DNA of 64,000 bases, taken from the NCBI GenBank assembly GCA_027077795.1, contig JALWTT010000006.1, positions 434,001-498,000 of the forward strand, read 5' to 3'. The notes beneath the pieces were generated by a model. The model searched no databases. It had not been told where the DNA came from and saw nothing but the letters and a program-made list of their open reading frames with translations. Of this stretch, positions 16,655 through 25,071 are shown one piece after another; the first letter of the stretch is position 1, and the number at the start of each line of letters is the position of its first letter. The translations under genes and the position numbers were made by a program. The stretch comes from Thermotogaceae bacterium. Its GTDB lineage: Bacteria > Thermotogota > Thermotogae > Thermotogales > Thermotogaceae.

Positions 16655-16819
16655 CATAAATTACTTGAAAGTTGTAAAGTTTGTGAGAAATATAGGGAAA
16701 AAATTCCCAAGAATAAAGGAGAATTCGGCAATTATGAAAGGAGCTGCTACAACCCGTACACCGAATGCAGGGGATGCAAGGTGAGCTTCGCTAAACAACC
16801 CTGTAACGAGCACACGTAG
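16655..16819 (+). pseudogene. Possible relic of a cysteine-rich coding sequence
   Basis: A 54-codon frame runs from after TAG (16652-16654) to TAG (16817-16819), with no ATG, GTG or TTG. Its translation has ordered cysteines: ESCKVCEKY, then RSCYNPYTECRGCKVSFAKQ and PCNEHT, giving seven Cys with C-x2-C and C-x6-C-x2-C spacing. This looks more like the tail of a metal- or disulfide-binding protein than random DNA, but an overlapping 58-codon frame starting with ATG near 16605 is also open and neither matches a family I know. Confidence 0.25.
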
Positions 16820-16972
16820 ACCGGTTTTAGAACATCGATAAATTTCACAAATATATTCCTCAATTTTCACGATTATAACAGTTGATTCTTTAGATGTAAG
16901 CCTTATTTCTCATCTGAAAGGGACTAGTTTTTCAGCGAGTTAAAGTAGTTGGCAAGGTATGTGATAGAAAAT

Positions 16973-16980
16973 GCTAAAAT
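16973..16980 (+). promoter_or_regulatory. Candidate extended -10 promoter of the defence operon
   Basis: TGCTAAAAT reads as an extended -10 (TGn plus TAAAAT at 16975-16980). TTGGCA (16949-16954) lies 20 bp upstream, too far for a normal -35. It is 52 bp before the helicase ATG. Weak. Confidence 0.3.
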
Positions 16981-17031
16981 GAAAAGGTAATGTTATTTCA
17001 CAGAGCAAGATTATGATCAGGAGGGAGCAAG

Positions 17032-20000
17032 ATGATCAGAGAGGGGAATATAATCAAAGGTCCATTCTGGAAAGAACCAATTAGGGTCGAAAAGGTCGAA
17101 GAATTGGGTGATCATATTCGCATTGTAGGTTCAACAATTCACTCTAGGGAATACGTGGATCGATTGTTGTTGGGGAAAGATATAAATACATTGGAAATTG
17201 TGGAAACAGCGTTTGACTTCTCATCCGATCCTCAAACAACCTTTTTTGTAATTGAAGCAACACGGTTCAAGTATGCTTCCTTATTTGATCCTCTGCTTGC
17301 CATGAATGTTTCAAAAATAGACCCACTTCCATTTCAAATAGAGGCTGTTTACGGCTATGTTCTAAAGCAGCCTCGGATAAGATTTCTAATTGCCGATGAC
17401 CCTGGCGCCGGGAAAACCATAATGGCAGGGCTTATCTTGAAAGAGTTAAAACTGAGAAGGCTAGCAAGCAGGGTATTGATAGTGGTGCCAGGGCATCTAA
17501 AGGATCAATGGAGGAGAGAGTTAAAGGAGAAATTTGATGAGACATTCGTAGTGCTCGATAGAAACACATTTAATGCTCATTATGGGGAGAATCCTTGGGA
17601 GAAGAATGATCAGGTGATAACTTCCATAGATTTTGCAAAGCAGGATGAGATACTCGCAAGTTTGAGTTCAGCCTACTGGGATCTTGTGATCGTCGATGAG
17701 GCTCACAAGATGGCGGCTTATAAGTATGGGGAGAAAACCCAAAGGACTCAGCGTTACAAGTTGGGAGAAGTCCTCTCGAGAAATTCCAACCACCTCTTGT
17801 TTTTAACCGCTACTCCCCACAGGGGCGACCCGGAGAATTTCAGACTGTTTTTAGATCTACTTATGCCAGGGTTCTTTGCGACCGATAAAATGGTGGAAGA
17901 ATCCTTGAAAAACAGGGACAATCCTTTGTTCATAAGGCGTTTGAAGGAGGATCTCAAAGACTTTGAAGGCAAGCCCATATTCACAAGAAGGTTTCCAACA
18001 ACTGTAAAGTTCCGTCTATCCGATGAAGAGAAAGAGCTCTACAATGAGGTTTCCCGCTACGTAGTTGACCAATACAATAAGGCATTGCAGTCAGATGATA
18101 AAAAGAGAAATGTTGCATTTGCTCTTGTAATTCTACAAAGAAGACTGGCATCAAGTACCTACGCCCTTTTGAAATCGCTTGAAAGAAGAAAGGAAAAGTT
18201 GGAGAAAATTCTCAAGGGAGAGGAAAAGCCAAAGGATATTCCTGTTTCCATTGATTATGAAGAATTTGAAGAGTTTGAGGAAAAAGACAGATGGAAGAGA
18301 GAAGAGGAATGGGAATCAGTAACTATGGCTAAGGATCCGGAAGAATTGAAGCGTGAAATTGAGACGATACAAAAGCTCATAAAGAAAGCAAGGAAAGTTA
18401 TCTCAAAAGAAAAGGAAGTGAAGCTTAAAGAGCTCAGAAAGGCCATCGAAAAGGGTTTCGAAAAGATCAAGGAGATGAGAGGGAAGTCAAAGATTCTAAT
18501 CTTTACGGAATCAAAGGACACGCTTGAGTACCTCGTAGGTAAGATCAAATCCTGGGGTTACAAAGTTAACTACATTCATGGTGGGATGAGTATAGATGAA
18601 AGAATTAAAGCTGAAAAGATCTTCAGGGATGAAACGGAGGTGATGGTTGCAACGGAAGCGGCTGGAGAAGGAATAAACCTTCAGTTTTGTCACATCATGA
18701 TAAATTATGATATTCCATGGAACCCGAATAGGCTTGAGCAGAGGATGGGGAGAATTCACAGATACGGTCAGCAGAGAGATGTTTACATTTTCAACCTCGT
18801 AGCGGAAGATACAAGGGAAGGAGAGGTTTTTGCTAGGCTCTTTGATAAATTGGAAGAGATAAAGAATAAACTTGGAAGCGACAGAGTATTTGATGTTATT
18901 GGTGATGTGTTTGAAGGAGAAAATTTGTATCAGCTCATAATTGAAGCCATAACTAATCCAAAAAACAGATATGAAATTCTAAAAAAGCTGGATAAGTCTT
19001 ATGGGGAGTATATCTCTAAGATAAAAGAAGTTTTGGGAGAGAGCCTTGCAACAAGGTTTATAGACTACACGAGAATAAGAGAAATGGCGGAAAAGGCAAA
19101 GGAGTATCGTTTAATCCCAGAATATGTGGAGGAGTTTTTCAAAAAGACTTTTCAAAAAGCTGGTGGAAAGATAAGAGAACTTAAAAGTGGATTTATTGCA
19201 ATAGACTTTGTTCCCTACGACATAAGAAAGATTGCAGAAAGTGTTGGATTTAAAAACAGATATGGCTTGGTGATGAAAAAATACCCCAAAGTAACATTCA
19301 ACAAGGATATTGCGTTCAAGAACCCTGATGCGGAATTCATTTCTTTCGGTCATCCTCTTTTCGAGGCACTTTTAGAATGGATACGAGATAACTTTGAGGA
19401 GGAAGCAAAAAGAGGGACCGTGTTCAAAGATCCTTCGGGAAAATTGGATGGATACATCTGGTTCTATGTTGGAGAGGTCAAAGATGGAAAAGGAGAAGTA
19501 GCGGGGAAAAAGATCCTGGCGATATACGATGACGGAATCAGTGCGAGGGAAATCAGTCCTGCTATTTTGTGGGATTTGTCTCCTCACGAGTGCTCAGATG
19601 TTGATCAAGTACCTGGTGAAGAAAAATTATTGCCTTTTGTCATAAAGTTGGTCGAGAAGTACAAGGAGGAAATTTCAGAAGAAAGGAGAAGGCAGGCAGA
19701 GATAAAGAGAAAGTACGGCTTGAAGTCCCTCGATTATCTTATTGGGAAACTAGATGAAGAACTCGCAGAGCTTTATGAAAGACAAGAAAGGGGAGAGAAA
19801 GTTGACTTGCCCATCAGGAAGAAGGAAGAACGAAAGAGAAGATACGAGCAAGCGAGGGGGGATCTGGAAAGAGAGATAAAACAAGAGCAAACTCTTTCTA
19901 TCTCCATGCCAGAGCTTTTGACCGTTATCAGGGTAATTCCGGATAGAAATGAAATGGTTGAGAGCGAAGAAATCGAAAGGATCGGAATGGAGATAGCGAT

Positions 20001-20343
20001 GGAATATGAAAGACAGCACGGAAGAACTCCTGAAGATGTGTCTAAGGAAAATCTCGGGTTTGACATTCGATCGAAAGGTAGCGGTGAGATCAGATACATT
20101 GAAGTCAAAGCGAGAGCAGGAGAAGGAGAGATAGCTCTGACTCCGAACGAGTGGTTCAAAGCAAAGAGGTTCAAGGATCAGTACTTCCTTTATGTGATCG
20201 CAAATGCTATGGCAGATCCAACCCTTTACATCATCAGAAATCCCGCAGAGAATCTCACGCCAGAAGAAAAAGTTGAGATAGTGAGGTTTGTTGTTCCCGT
20301 AGATGAGTGGAAAATTAAAAAGGAGGAAGTGTGGAAGAGGTGA
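17032..20343 (+). CDS. SNF2-type defence helicase with C-terminal DUF3883 domain
   Basis: 1103 residues, ATG after CAGGAGGGAG. Superfamily 2 motifs: Walker A DDPGAGKTIMAGL (about 122), VIVDEAHKM (about 219), TATPHRGDP (about 258), then a charged insert rich in Glu/Lys (about 385-480), ATEAAGEGINLQ (about 540) and QRMGRIHRYGQ (about 568). The last 120 residues carry the DUF3883 pattern NLGFDIRSKGSG, IRYIEVKARAG and LTPNEWFKAKRF; G-F-D followed by E-V-K resembles a PD-(D/E)xK nuclease core. It probably moves along or remodels DNA and may recognise or cut it. First gene of the six-gene defence-like operon; its last 13 bp overlap the next gene. Confidence 0.9.
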   Translation: MIREGNIIKGPFWKEPIRVEKVEELGDHIRIVGSTIHSREYVDRLLLGKDINTLEIVETAFDFSSDPQTTFFVIEATRFKYASLFDPLLAMNVSKIDPLPFQIEAVYGYVLKQPRIRFLIADDPGAGKTIMAGLILKELKLRRLASRVLIVVPGHLKDQWRRELKEKFDETFVVLDRNTFNAHYGENPWEKNDQVITSIDFAKQDEILASLSSAYWDLVIVDEAHKMAAYKYGEKTQRTQRYKLGEVLSRNSNHLLFLTATPHRGDPENFRLFLDLLMPGFFATDKMVEESLKNRDNPLFIRRLKEDLKDFEGKPIFTRRFPTTVKFRLSDEEKELYNEVSRYVVDQYNKALQSDDKKRNVAFALVILQRRLASSTYALLKSLERRKEKLEKILKGEEKPKDIPVSIDYEEFEEFEEKDRWKREEEWESVTMAKDPEELKREIETIQKLIKKARKVISKEKEVKLKELRKAIEKGFEKIKEMRGKSKILIFTESKDTLEYLVGKIKSWGYKVNYIHGGMSIDERIKAEKIFRDETEVMVATEAAGEGINLQFCHIMINYDIPWNPNRLEQRMGRIHRYGQQRDVYIFNLVAEDTREGEVFARLFDKLEEIKNKLGSDRVFDVIGDVFEGENLYQLIIEAITNPKNRYEILKKLDKSYGEYISKIKEVLGESLATRFIDYTRIREMAEKAKEYRLIPEYVEEFFKKTFQKAGGKIRELKSGFIAIDFVPYDIRKIAESVGFKNRYGLVMKKYPKVTFNKDIAFKNPDAEFISFGHPLFEALLEWIRDNFEEEAKRGTVFKDPSGKLDGYIWFYVGEVKDGKGEVAGKKILAIYDDGISAREISPAILWDLSPHECSDVDQVPGEEKLLPFVIKLVEKYKEEISEERRRQAEIKRKYGLKSLDYLIGKLDEELAELYERQERGEKVDLPIRKKEERKRRYEQARGDLEREIKQEQTLSISMPELLTVIRVIPDRNEMVESEEIERIGMEIAMEYERQHGRTPEDVSKENLGFDIRSKGSGEIRYIEVKARAGEGEIALTPNEWFKAKRFKDQYFLYVIANAMADPTLYIIRNPAENLTPEEKVEIVRFVVPVDEWKIKKEEVWKR

Positions 20344-21698
20344 AGGAAGACCAAAATATCGAGTTTAAAAGAGTGTGGCGTGATGAGTATATGAAAATCC
20401 TTTGCGGTTTCGCCAACACCGACGGTGGCACATTATACCTTGGAATGTCTGATGAAGGGATCCCAGTTGGATTGGAAAACACAGAACGACTTTTAGAGGA
20501 TCTCCCAAACAAGATCAGAAACCGTCTGGGAATCATCCCACTTGTGAAAAGAGAAGTCGCGGATGGAAAGGAGATAATAAGAATCGAAATACCGCCATCG
20601 GATGATCCAATATTTTGCGATGGGAAATTCTACATAAGATCTGGCTCCACCACACAGGAAGTGAAAGGAAATGAGCTTATAAAGGTTATTTTGAAAAAGC
20701 AAAGCACTTCCTGGGATACTCTGGTGTCTGACGCTGAAATAGACGAAGTGGATAAAGAAACCGTCGATTTGTTCAAAGAACTGGCAAAAGACAGACTTGC
20801 CATAAGCGAAAAAGACAACGCTAAAAAAATCTTGGAAAATCTCGAGCTTACAAAAGACAGAAAACTCACAAACGCGGCCATTCTGCTTTTTGGCAAAAAT
20901 CCGCAAAGGTACTTTCTGAATTCAACATCGCGTGTGGGAAGGTTCAAAGCATCCACGGAGATCATCGATACCGTTGAGATAAAAGGGAATCTCTTCAAAC
21001 AGGTCGAGGAGATGGTCTCAGCGATTAAAAAATACATAAATGTCAGGTTTGAGATAAAAGAGATTGTTCGGGAGGATATATGGGACTATCCGATTCCAGC
21101 CGTAAGGGAGGCATGTATCAACGCACTGATTCACAGGGATTATTTGGACATGGCTGAGATTCAGATAAAGGTGTACGATGACAAGATATGGTTTTGGAAC
21201 CCCGGAAAACTTCCAGAGGGTATCACCGTGGATATGCTTAAAAGAGATCACTTTTCAAAGCCGAGGAACAGATTGATCGCTGCGGTGTTCTACCACGCCG
21301 GTCTGATAGAGAGGTGGGGAACGGGTACCAAGAGAATGGTCGAGCTCTTCAAAGAGCGGGGACTTCCGGAGCCTGAGTTTGAAGAATTTGGGAATGGATT
21401 TTCCGTTGTTTTTTACAAGGATATATATAACGAGGAATACCTGAGAAATCTGGGCTTGAACGAGAGGCAGATAAAGGCTGTTTTGTATGTTAAAGAAAAA
21501 GGCAAGATCACTAATAAAGAATACCAGAAGGTTAATGAATGTTCAAAAGCAACTGCAACAAGGGACATAATGGACCTTGTAGATAGAGGACTGTTAATTG
21601 TTTCTGGAACAGGAAAAAGGAATCTCCATTACATACTGAACCAAAAAAGAACCAAAAATGATGCGAATGAGCCAAAAAAAGAGCCAAAGAATAGGTGA
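20331..21698 (+). CDS. AlbA_2 (Schlafen-type) ATP-binding protein with HATPase_c_4 domain and wHTH
   Basis: 455 residues from GTG (20331), with AAGGAGGAA upstream and a 13-bp overlap with the helicase. The N-terminal AlbA_2 domain shows the core NIEFKRVW (about 9) and CGFANTDGGTLYLGMSDEG (about 25). The middle holds the HATPase_c_4 pattern AVREACINALIHRDY, KIWFWNPGKLPEGI and GLIERWGTGTKRMV. A winged helix (about 385-440) ends it. This is the COG2865 architecture, often annotated as an ATP-dependent DNA helicase RecG-related or regulator; some AlbA_2 proteins bind or cut nucleic acid. Inside this operon it is a plausible sensor, effector or regulator. The last 20 residues are very basic (TKNDANEPKKEPKNR). 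Confidence 0.88.
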   Translation: MEEVKEDQNIEFKRVWRDEYMKILCGFANTDGGTLYLGMSDEGIPVGLENTERLLEDLPNKIRNRLGIIPLVKREVADGKEIIRIEIPPSDDPIFCDGKFYIRSGSTTQEVKGNELIKVILKKQSTSWDTLVSDAEIDEVDKETVDLFKELAKDRLAISEKDNAKKILENLELTKDRKLTNAAILLFGKNPQRYFLNSTSRVGRFKASTEIIDTVEIKGNLFKQVEEMVSAIKKYINVRFEIKEIVREDIWDYPIPAVREACINALIHRDYLDMAEIQIKVYDDKIWFWNPGKLPEGITVDMLKRDHFSKPRNRLIAAVFYHAGLIERWGTGTKRMVELFKERGLPEPEFEEFGNGFSVVFYKDIYNEEYLRNLGLNERQIKAVLYVKEKGKITNKEYQKVNECSKATATRDIMDLVDRGLLIVSGTGKRNLHYILNQKRTKNDANEPKKEPKNR

Positions 21699-21713
21699 GA
21701 AGGGGGATAAAAA

Positions 21714-24431
21714 ATGAAAGATAAACGCTACATTGAAGTGAGTTTTCCAGTAAAAGAAGTGAGCGAAATATCGTCTAAAGAAAAGAACATAAGACACGGG
21801 CATATCTCCACGCTGCATATATGGTGGGCTCGTCGACCCCTTGCCTCTTCAAGAGCCACGAGCTACGCCGCGTTGATACCAGCCTCTGAAGAGCCAGAAG
21901 AATGGGAAAAGACGAGGCAGTTTATAGTGGAGCTTTCCAAATGGGAGAACTCTCTGAACCGTCATGTTATAGAGAAAGCAAGGGAAGATATTCTGAAAGC
22001 AAACGATGGAAAAGCCCCGAGAGTTTTGGACTGCTTTGCGGGAGGCGGCTCGATTCCGCTGGAAGCTTTAAGACTCGGATGTGAGACGCATGCAGTTGAA
22101 TACAATCCTGTGGCTGTTTTGATTTTGAAATGCACACTCGAATATCCCCAGAAGTTTGGAAAGCCTGTTAGAAGAAAGATAAAAAGAGATTTTGGCCTTG
22201 AAACCGAAAAAGAAGTGAATCCACTGCTCGAAGATGTCAAAAAGTGGGGAGAGTGGGTTTTAAACGAAACGAAAAAAGAGATAGGCAGGTTTTATCCGCC
22301 AGATGAAGACGGTTCAATTCCCGTTGGCTATATATGGGCAAGGACGATTCCATGCCAAAATCCTTCCTGCGGCGCCGAAATTCCTTTGATGAGGCAATTC
22401 TGGCTTGCAAAGAAAAACAACAAGAAGGTCGCGCTCTACCCCTATGTTGAAGGCAAAGAGGTGAAGTTCAAAATAGTCGGTGATGGTTATGAAGAAATGC
22501 CTGAGGGATTCGACCCTTCCAAAGGGACGATCTCAAGAGCAATAGCGGTGTGTCCGGTCTGCGGATCCACCGTTGAAGCAAAAACGACGAGAGAACTTTT
22601 CCAGAAAGGAAAAGCTGGAGAAAGGATGATCGCGGTAGTTCTGCACAAACCCGGAACTAAGGGAAAGAGATACAGACTCGCTACTAAGAGAGATTTGGAA
22701 GTTTTCAAAGAGGCGGAAAAGTATCTTGAGGAGAAAAGACGAAAGCTCATGGAGGAATGGGGGATCGATCCTGTGCCGGATGAGCCTCTTCCACCAAAGG
22801 AAACATTAGGTTTTCGCGTCCAAAGATATGGAATGCTCAAGTGGGGCGACCTTTTCAACTCCCGCCAGAAGCTGGCGCTCATCACATTCACGGAAAAAGT
22901 GAGAATGGCTTATGAAAAGATGATCGAAGAGGGATACGATGAAGAATATGCAAAGGCTGTGGTGGCGTATTTGGGAATCAGCGTCAATAACTTGGTGGAA
23001 AAAAATAATAGTATTAGTAGATGGGCAAACACAAAAGAAACCATTGCAGGTTCCTTCAGCAGACAAGCATTACCTATGGTTTGGGACTATTTTGAAGCAA
23101 ATGTTTTCAGTGGTTCCACTGGCGATTGGCTTAATTCAATAGAATATAATTGTAATGTCCTCTCCCATCTCTCTCAGATCTCACCAGTGGAAAGCGATGG
23201 TAAACGAATCATCCCAACGGTAAAGCAAACCTCCGCCACACAGCTTCCATATCCGGATAACTATTTCGATGCGGTGTTCACCGATCCGCCTTATTACGAT
23301 AACGTACCTTATTCCTATCTTTCAGATTTTTTCTATGTCTGGCTCAAAAGAAGCACCGGTGATTTATATCCAGAACTTTTCATGACTCCTCTCACTCCAA
23401 AGTCTAAGGAAATAGTTGCATATTCGCACCAAGAGGGTGGATTTGAAGCCGGAAAAAGACGTTTTGAAGACATGCTCAAAAAAGCATTTAAAGAAATAGC
23501 AAGAGTTCTAAAGCCAGATGGTATAGCAACGATTGTATATACTCACAAATCAACCTCCGGCTGGGAAACCTTGATAAATTCCTTGCTCGAAGCAGGACTC
23601 GTTCCAACCGCCTCATGGCCTATTGACACAGAGATGAAAGCAAGACTTAGAGCTAAAGAGTCTGCGGCACTCGCTTCATCCATATACTTCGTTTGCAGAA
23701 AAATGGAAAGAAAAGAAACTGGCTGGCTCAATGAGGTTAAAGAGGAGATTAAAAATCACATCACCAAAAAGCTCGAAACCCTTTGGAAGGAAGGAGTGAG
23801 CGGTGCGGATTTCTTCGTGGCGGGCATTGGCTCGGCAATAGAGATATTCGGCAGGTACAAAAAGATAATGGATTACGAGGGAAACGAGATAAGCACAAGG
23901 AAGCTTCTGGAGTATGTGAGAGAGGTGGTAACGGACTACGCGGTTAGGCAAATTCTCCACAACGGAATCGCAGGGGAGCTCTCATCACTGACGAGATTTT
24001 ATCTACTCTGGCGCTGGACTTATGGAGAGGTGAAGGTTCACTTTGACGACGCGAGAAAACTCGCTCAGTCAGCAGGTGTGGATCTTGAAAAGGAATGGAA
24101 CAAGGGCTTCATCGAAAAGGACAGGGAGTTCATAAAGGTTTTGGGGCCTCAGGATAGGAAATTGGATGAGTTGGAGAGCGCGCAGGAGATGATGGATGTT
24201 CTTCACAAGGTGCTGCTCTTGTGGAAGGCGGGAAGGAAAGAGGAAATGAAGGAGGTTTTAAAAGAGACGGGTTACGGAACTAAGGAAGCCTTTTACAGAG
24301 TAGCACAGGCGATCTCCGAGACCTTGCCGAACGATAGCAAAGAGAAAAAGCTCTTGGATGGCTTTTTGAGCGGCAAGGAGAGGTTGAAGGATGAGATAAA
24401 GAACACGGCCACACAGGGGAGGCTTTTTTGA
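21714..24431 (+). CDS. DUF1156 adenine-specific DNA methyltransferase with zinc ribbons
   Basis: 905 residues. N-terminal DUF1156 (about 1-70) shows [20 protein letters not shown]. The SAM-binding motif is [18 protein letters not shown] (about 104), and the catalytic motif [20 protein letters not shown] (about 522) has DPPY, the N6-adenine type. A Zn-ribbon is suggested by CQNPSCGAE (about 213) and CPVCGS (about 280). It corresponds to the COG1743 group of large modification enzymes. It probably marks self DNA for the operon's restriction-like components. Starts 15 bp after the AlbA_2 gene with AAGGGGGAT, and its TGA overlaps the next ATG. Confidence 0.92.
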   Translation: MKDKRYIEVSFPVKEVSEISSKEKNIRHGHISTLHIWWARRPLASSRATSYAALIPASEEPEEWEKTRQFIVELSKWENSLNRHVIEKAREDILKANDGKAPRVLDCFAGGGSIPLEALRLGCETHAVEYNPVAVLILKCTLEYPQKFGKPVRRKIKRDFGLETEKEVNPLLEDVKKWGEWVLNETKKEIGRFYPPDEDGSIPVGYIWARTIPCQNPSCGAEIPLMRQFWLAKKNNKKVALYPYVEGKEVKFKIVGDGYEEMPEGFDPSKGTISRAIAVCPVCGSTVEAKTTRELFQKGKAGERMIAVVLHKPGTKGKRYRLATKRDLEVFKEAEKYLEEKRRKLMEEWGIDPVPDEPLPPKETLGFRVQRYGMLKWGDLFNSRQKLALITFTEKVRMAYEKMIEEGYDEEYAKAVVAYLGISVNNLVEKNNSISRWANTKETIAGSFSRQALPMVWDYFEANVFSGSTGDWLNSIEYNCNVLSHLSQISPVESDGKRIIPTVKQTSATQLPYPDNYFDAVFTDPPYYDNVPYSYLSDFFYVWLKRSTGDLYPELFMTPLTPKSKEIVAYSHQEGGFEAGKRRFEDMLKKAFKEIARVLKPDGIATIVYTHKSTSGWETLINSLLEAGLVPTASWPIDTEMKARLRAKESAALASSIYFVCRKMERKETGWLNEVKEEIKNHITKKLETLWKEGVSGADFFVAGIGSAIEIFGRYKKIMDYEGNEISTRKLLEYVREVVTDYAVRQILHNGIAGELSSLTRFYLLWRWTYGEVKVHFDDARKLAQSAGVDLEKEWNKGFIEKDREFIKVLGPQDRKLDELESAQEMMDVLHKVLLLWKAGRKEEMKEVLKETGYGTKEAFYRVAQAISETLPNDSKEKKLLDGFLSGKERLKDEIKNTATQGRLF

Positions 24432-24724
24432 TGAAAACCATGGAAGAAATTATCGAATTGGTGAGGAATTTAAAAAAAGAAATCGAGCGTAGATATAACG
24501 CCGAAATAATCGGGATATTCGGCTCATATGCAAGGGGTGAGCAGAGAGAAGGTAGTGATGTTGATATTCTCGTCAAGTTTCACAAAGGAGCAACTCTCTT
24601 CGATCTTGTGGGACTCTCCATTTTTCTTGAAGAGAAGCTTGGCATTCCTGTGGATGTGGTTTCGCAGAATGCAGTGAAAGATGAGCTCAAGGAGAGGATA
24701 TATCAAGAGGTGGTAAGAATATGA
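24431..24724 (+). CDS. mntA: MntA-like minimal nucleotidyltransferase (antitoxin)
   Basis: 97 residues. The catalytic motif GSYARGEQREGSDVDILV (G31-S32 ... S42-D43-x-D45) is that of minimal nucleotidyltransferases, with a further acidic site in IPVDVV. In known MntA-HepT pairs this enzyme adds AMP to a tyrosine of the HEPN toxin and silences it. The ATG at 24431 shares one base with the methyltransferase stop; a TTG 3 bp upstream is also possible. Its end overlaps the HEPN start by 4 bp (ATGA), so the two are translationally coupled. Confidence 0.88.
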   Translation: MKTMEEIIELVRNLKKEIERRYNAEIIGIFGSYARGEQREGSDVDILVKFHKGATLFDLVGLSIFLEEKLGIPVDVVSQNAVKDELKERIYQEVVRI

Positions 24725-25071
24725 GAGATATAACCTTGTACCTTAGAGATATTCTCGATGCTATAGATGCTATCGAAAGATTTGTTGAAGGAATGAACTT
24801 GGAGGAATTTGAAAGGGATGATAAAACATCGAGTGCTGTAATGAGAAAATTTGAAATCATAGGAGAAGCGGCAAAACACATTCCGAATGAAGTGAGACGA
24901 AAGTATCCCGACATTCCTTGGAAAGAAATGGCGGGATTTAGGGACAAGCTCATACATTTTTATTTTGGCATTGAATACGATATCGTGTGGAATACCATAA
25001 AAGAAGTGCTTCCAAGCCTGAAGCGAAAAATAGAAGAAGTGCTAAAGGATTTAAAGGAGGGAGAAGAATGA
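24721..25071 (+). CDS. hepT: HepT-like HEPN RNase toxin (DUF86)
   Basis: 116 residues. The HEPN active-site motif R-x4-H-x-Y is present as RDKLIHFYF: R74, H79 and Y81. The rest (IIGEAAKHIPNEVRRKYPDIPWKEMAGFRD) is the classic DUF86 profile. HepT homologues are RNA-cleaving toxins controlled by the adjacent nucleotidyltransferase, which adenylylates the motif tyrosine. All key residues are kept, so it is probably active. It overlaps mntA and the DUF499 gene, both by ATGA. Confidence 0.9.
   Translation: MRDITLYLRDILDAIDAIERFVEGMNLEEFERDDKTSSAVMRKFEIIGEAAKHIPNEVRRKYPDIPWKEMAGFRDKLIHFYFGIEYDIVWNTIKEVLPSLKRKIEEVLKDLKEGEE

Larger units (their letters stand above)
16595..17031. other. Intergenic region between divergent ABC and defence operons
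   Basis: 437 bp between divergently transcribed genes. It holds the ribosome-binding site of the leftward ABC operon, a short Cys-rich frame without start codon (16655-16819), and a weak extended -10 site before the helicase gene. I see no repeats or stable hairpin. Confidence 0.4.

Noticed and set aside
16661-16870. Minus-strand frame of 69 codons in the intergenic region before the helicase
   Set aside because: No ribosome-binding site, low-complexity composition and no recognisable motif; the Cys-rich plus-strand frame overlapping it looks more ordered.
24987-25067. Upstream extension of the DUF499 ATPase into the HEPN gene
   Set aside because: The extension lies wholly within the HEPN reading frame, whereas the ATG at 25068 has GGAGGG upstream, starts with the family's N-terminal motif and forms an ATGA overlap.
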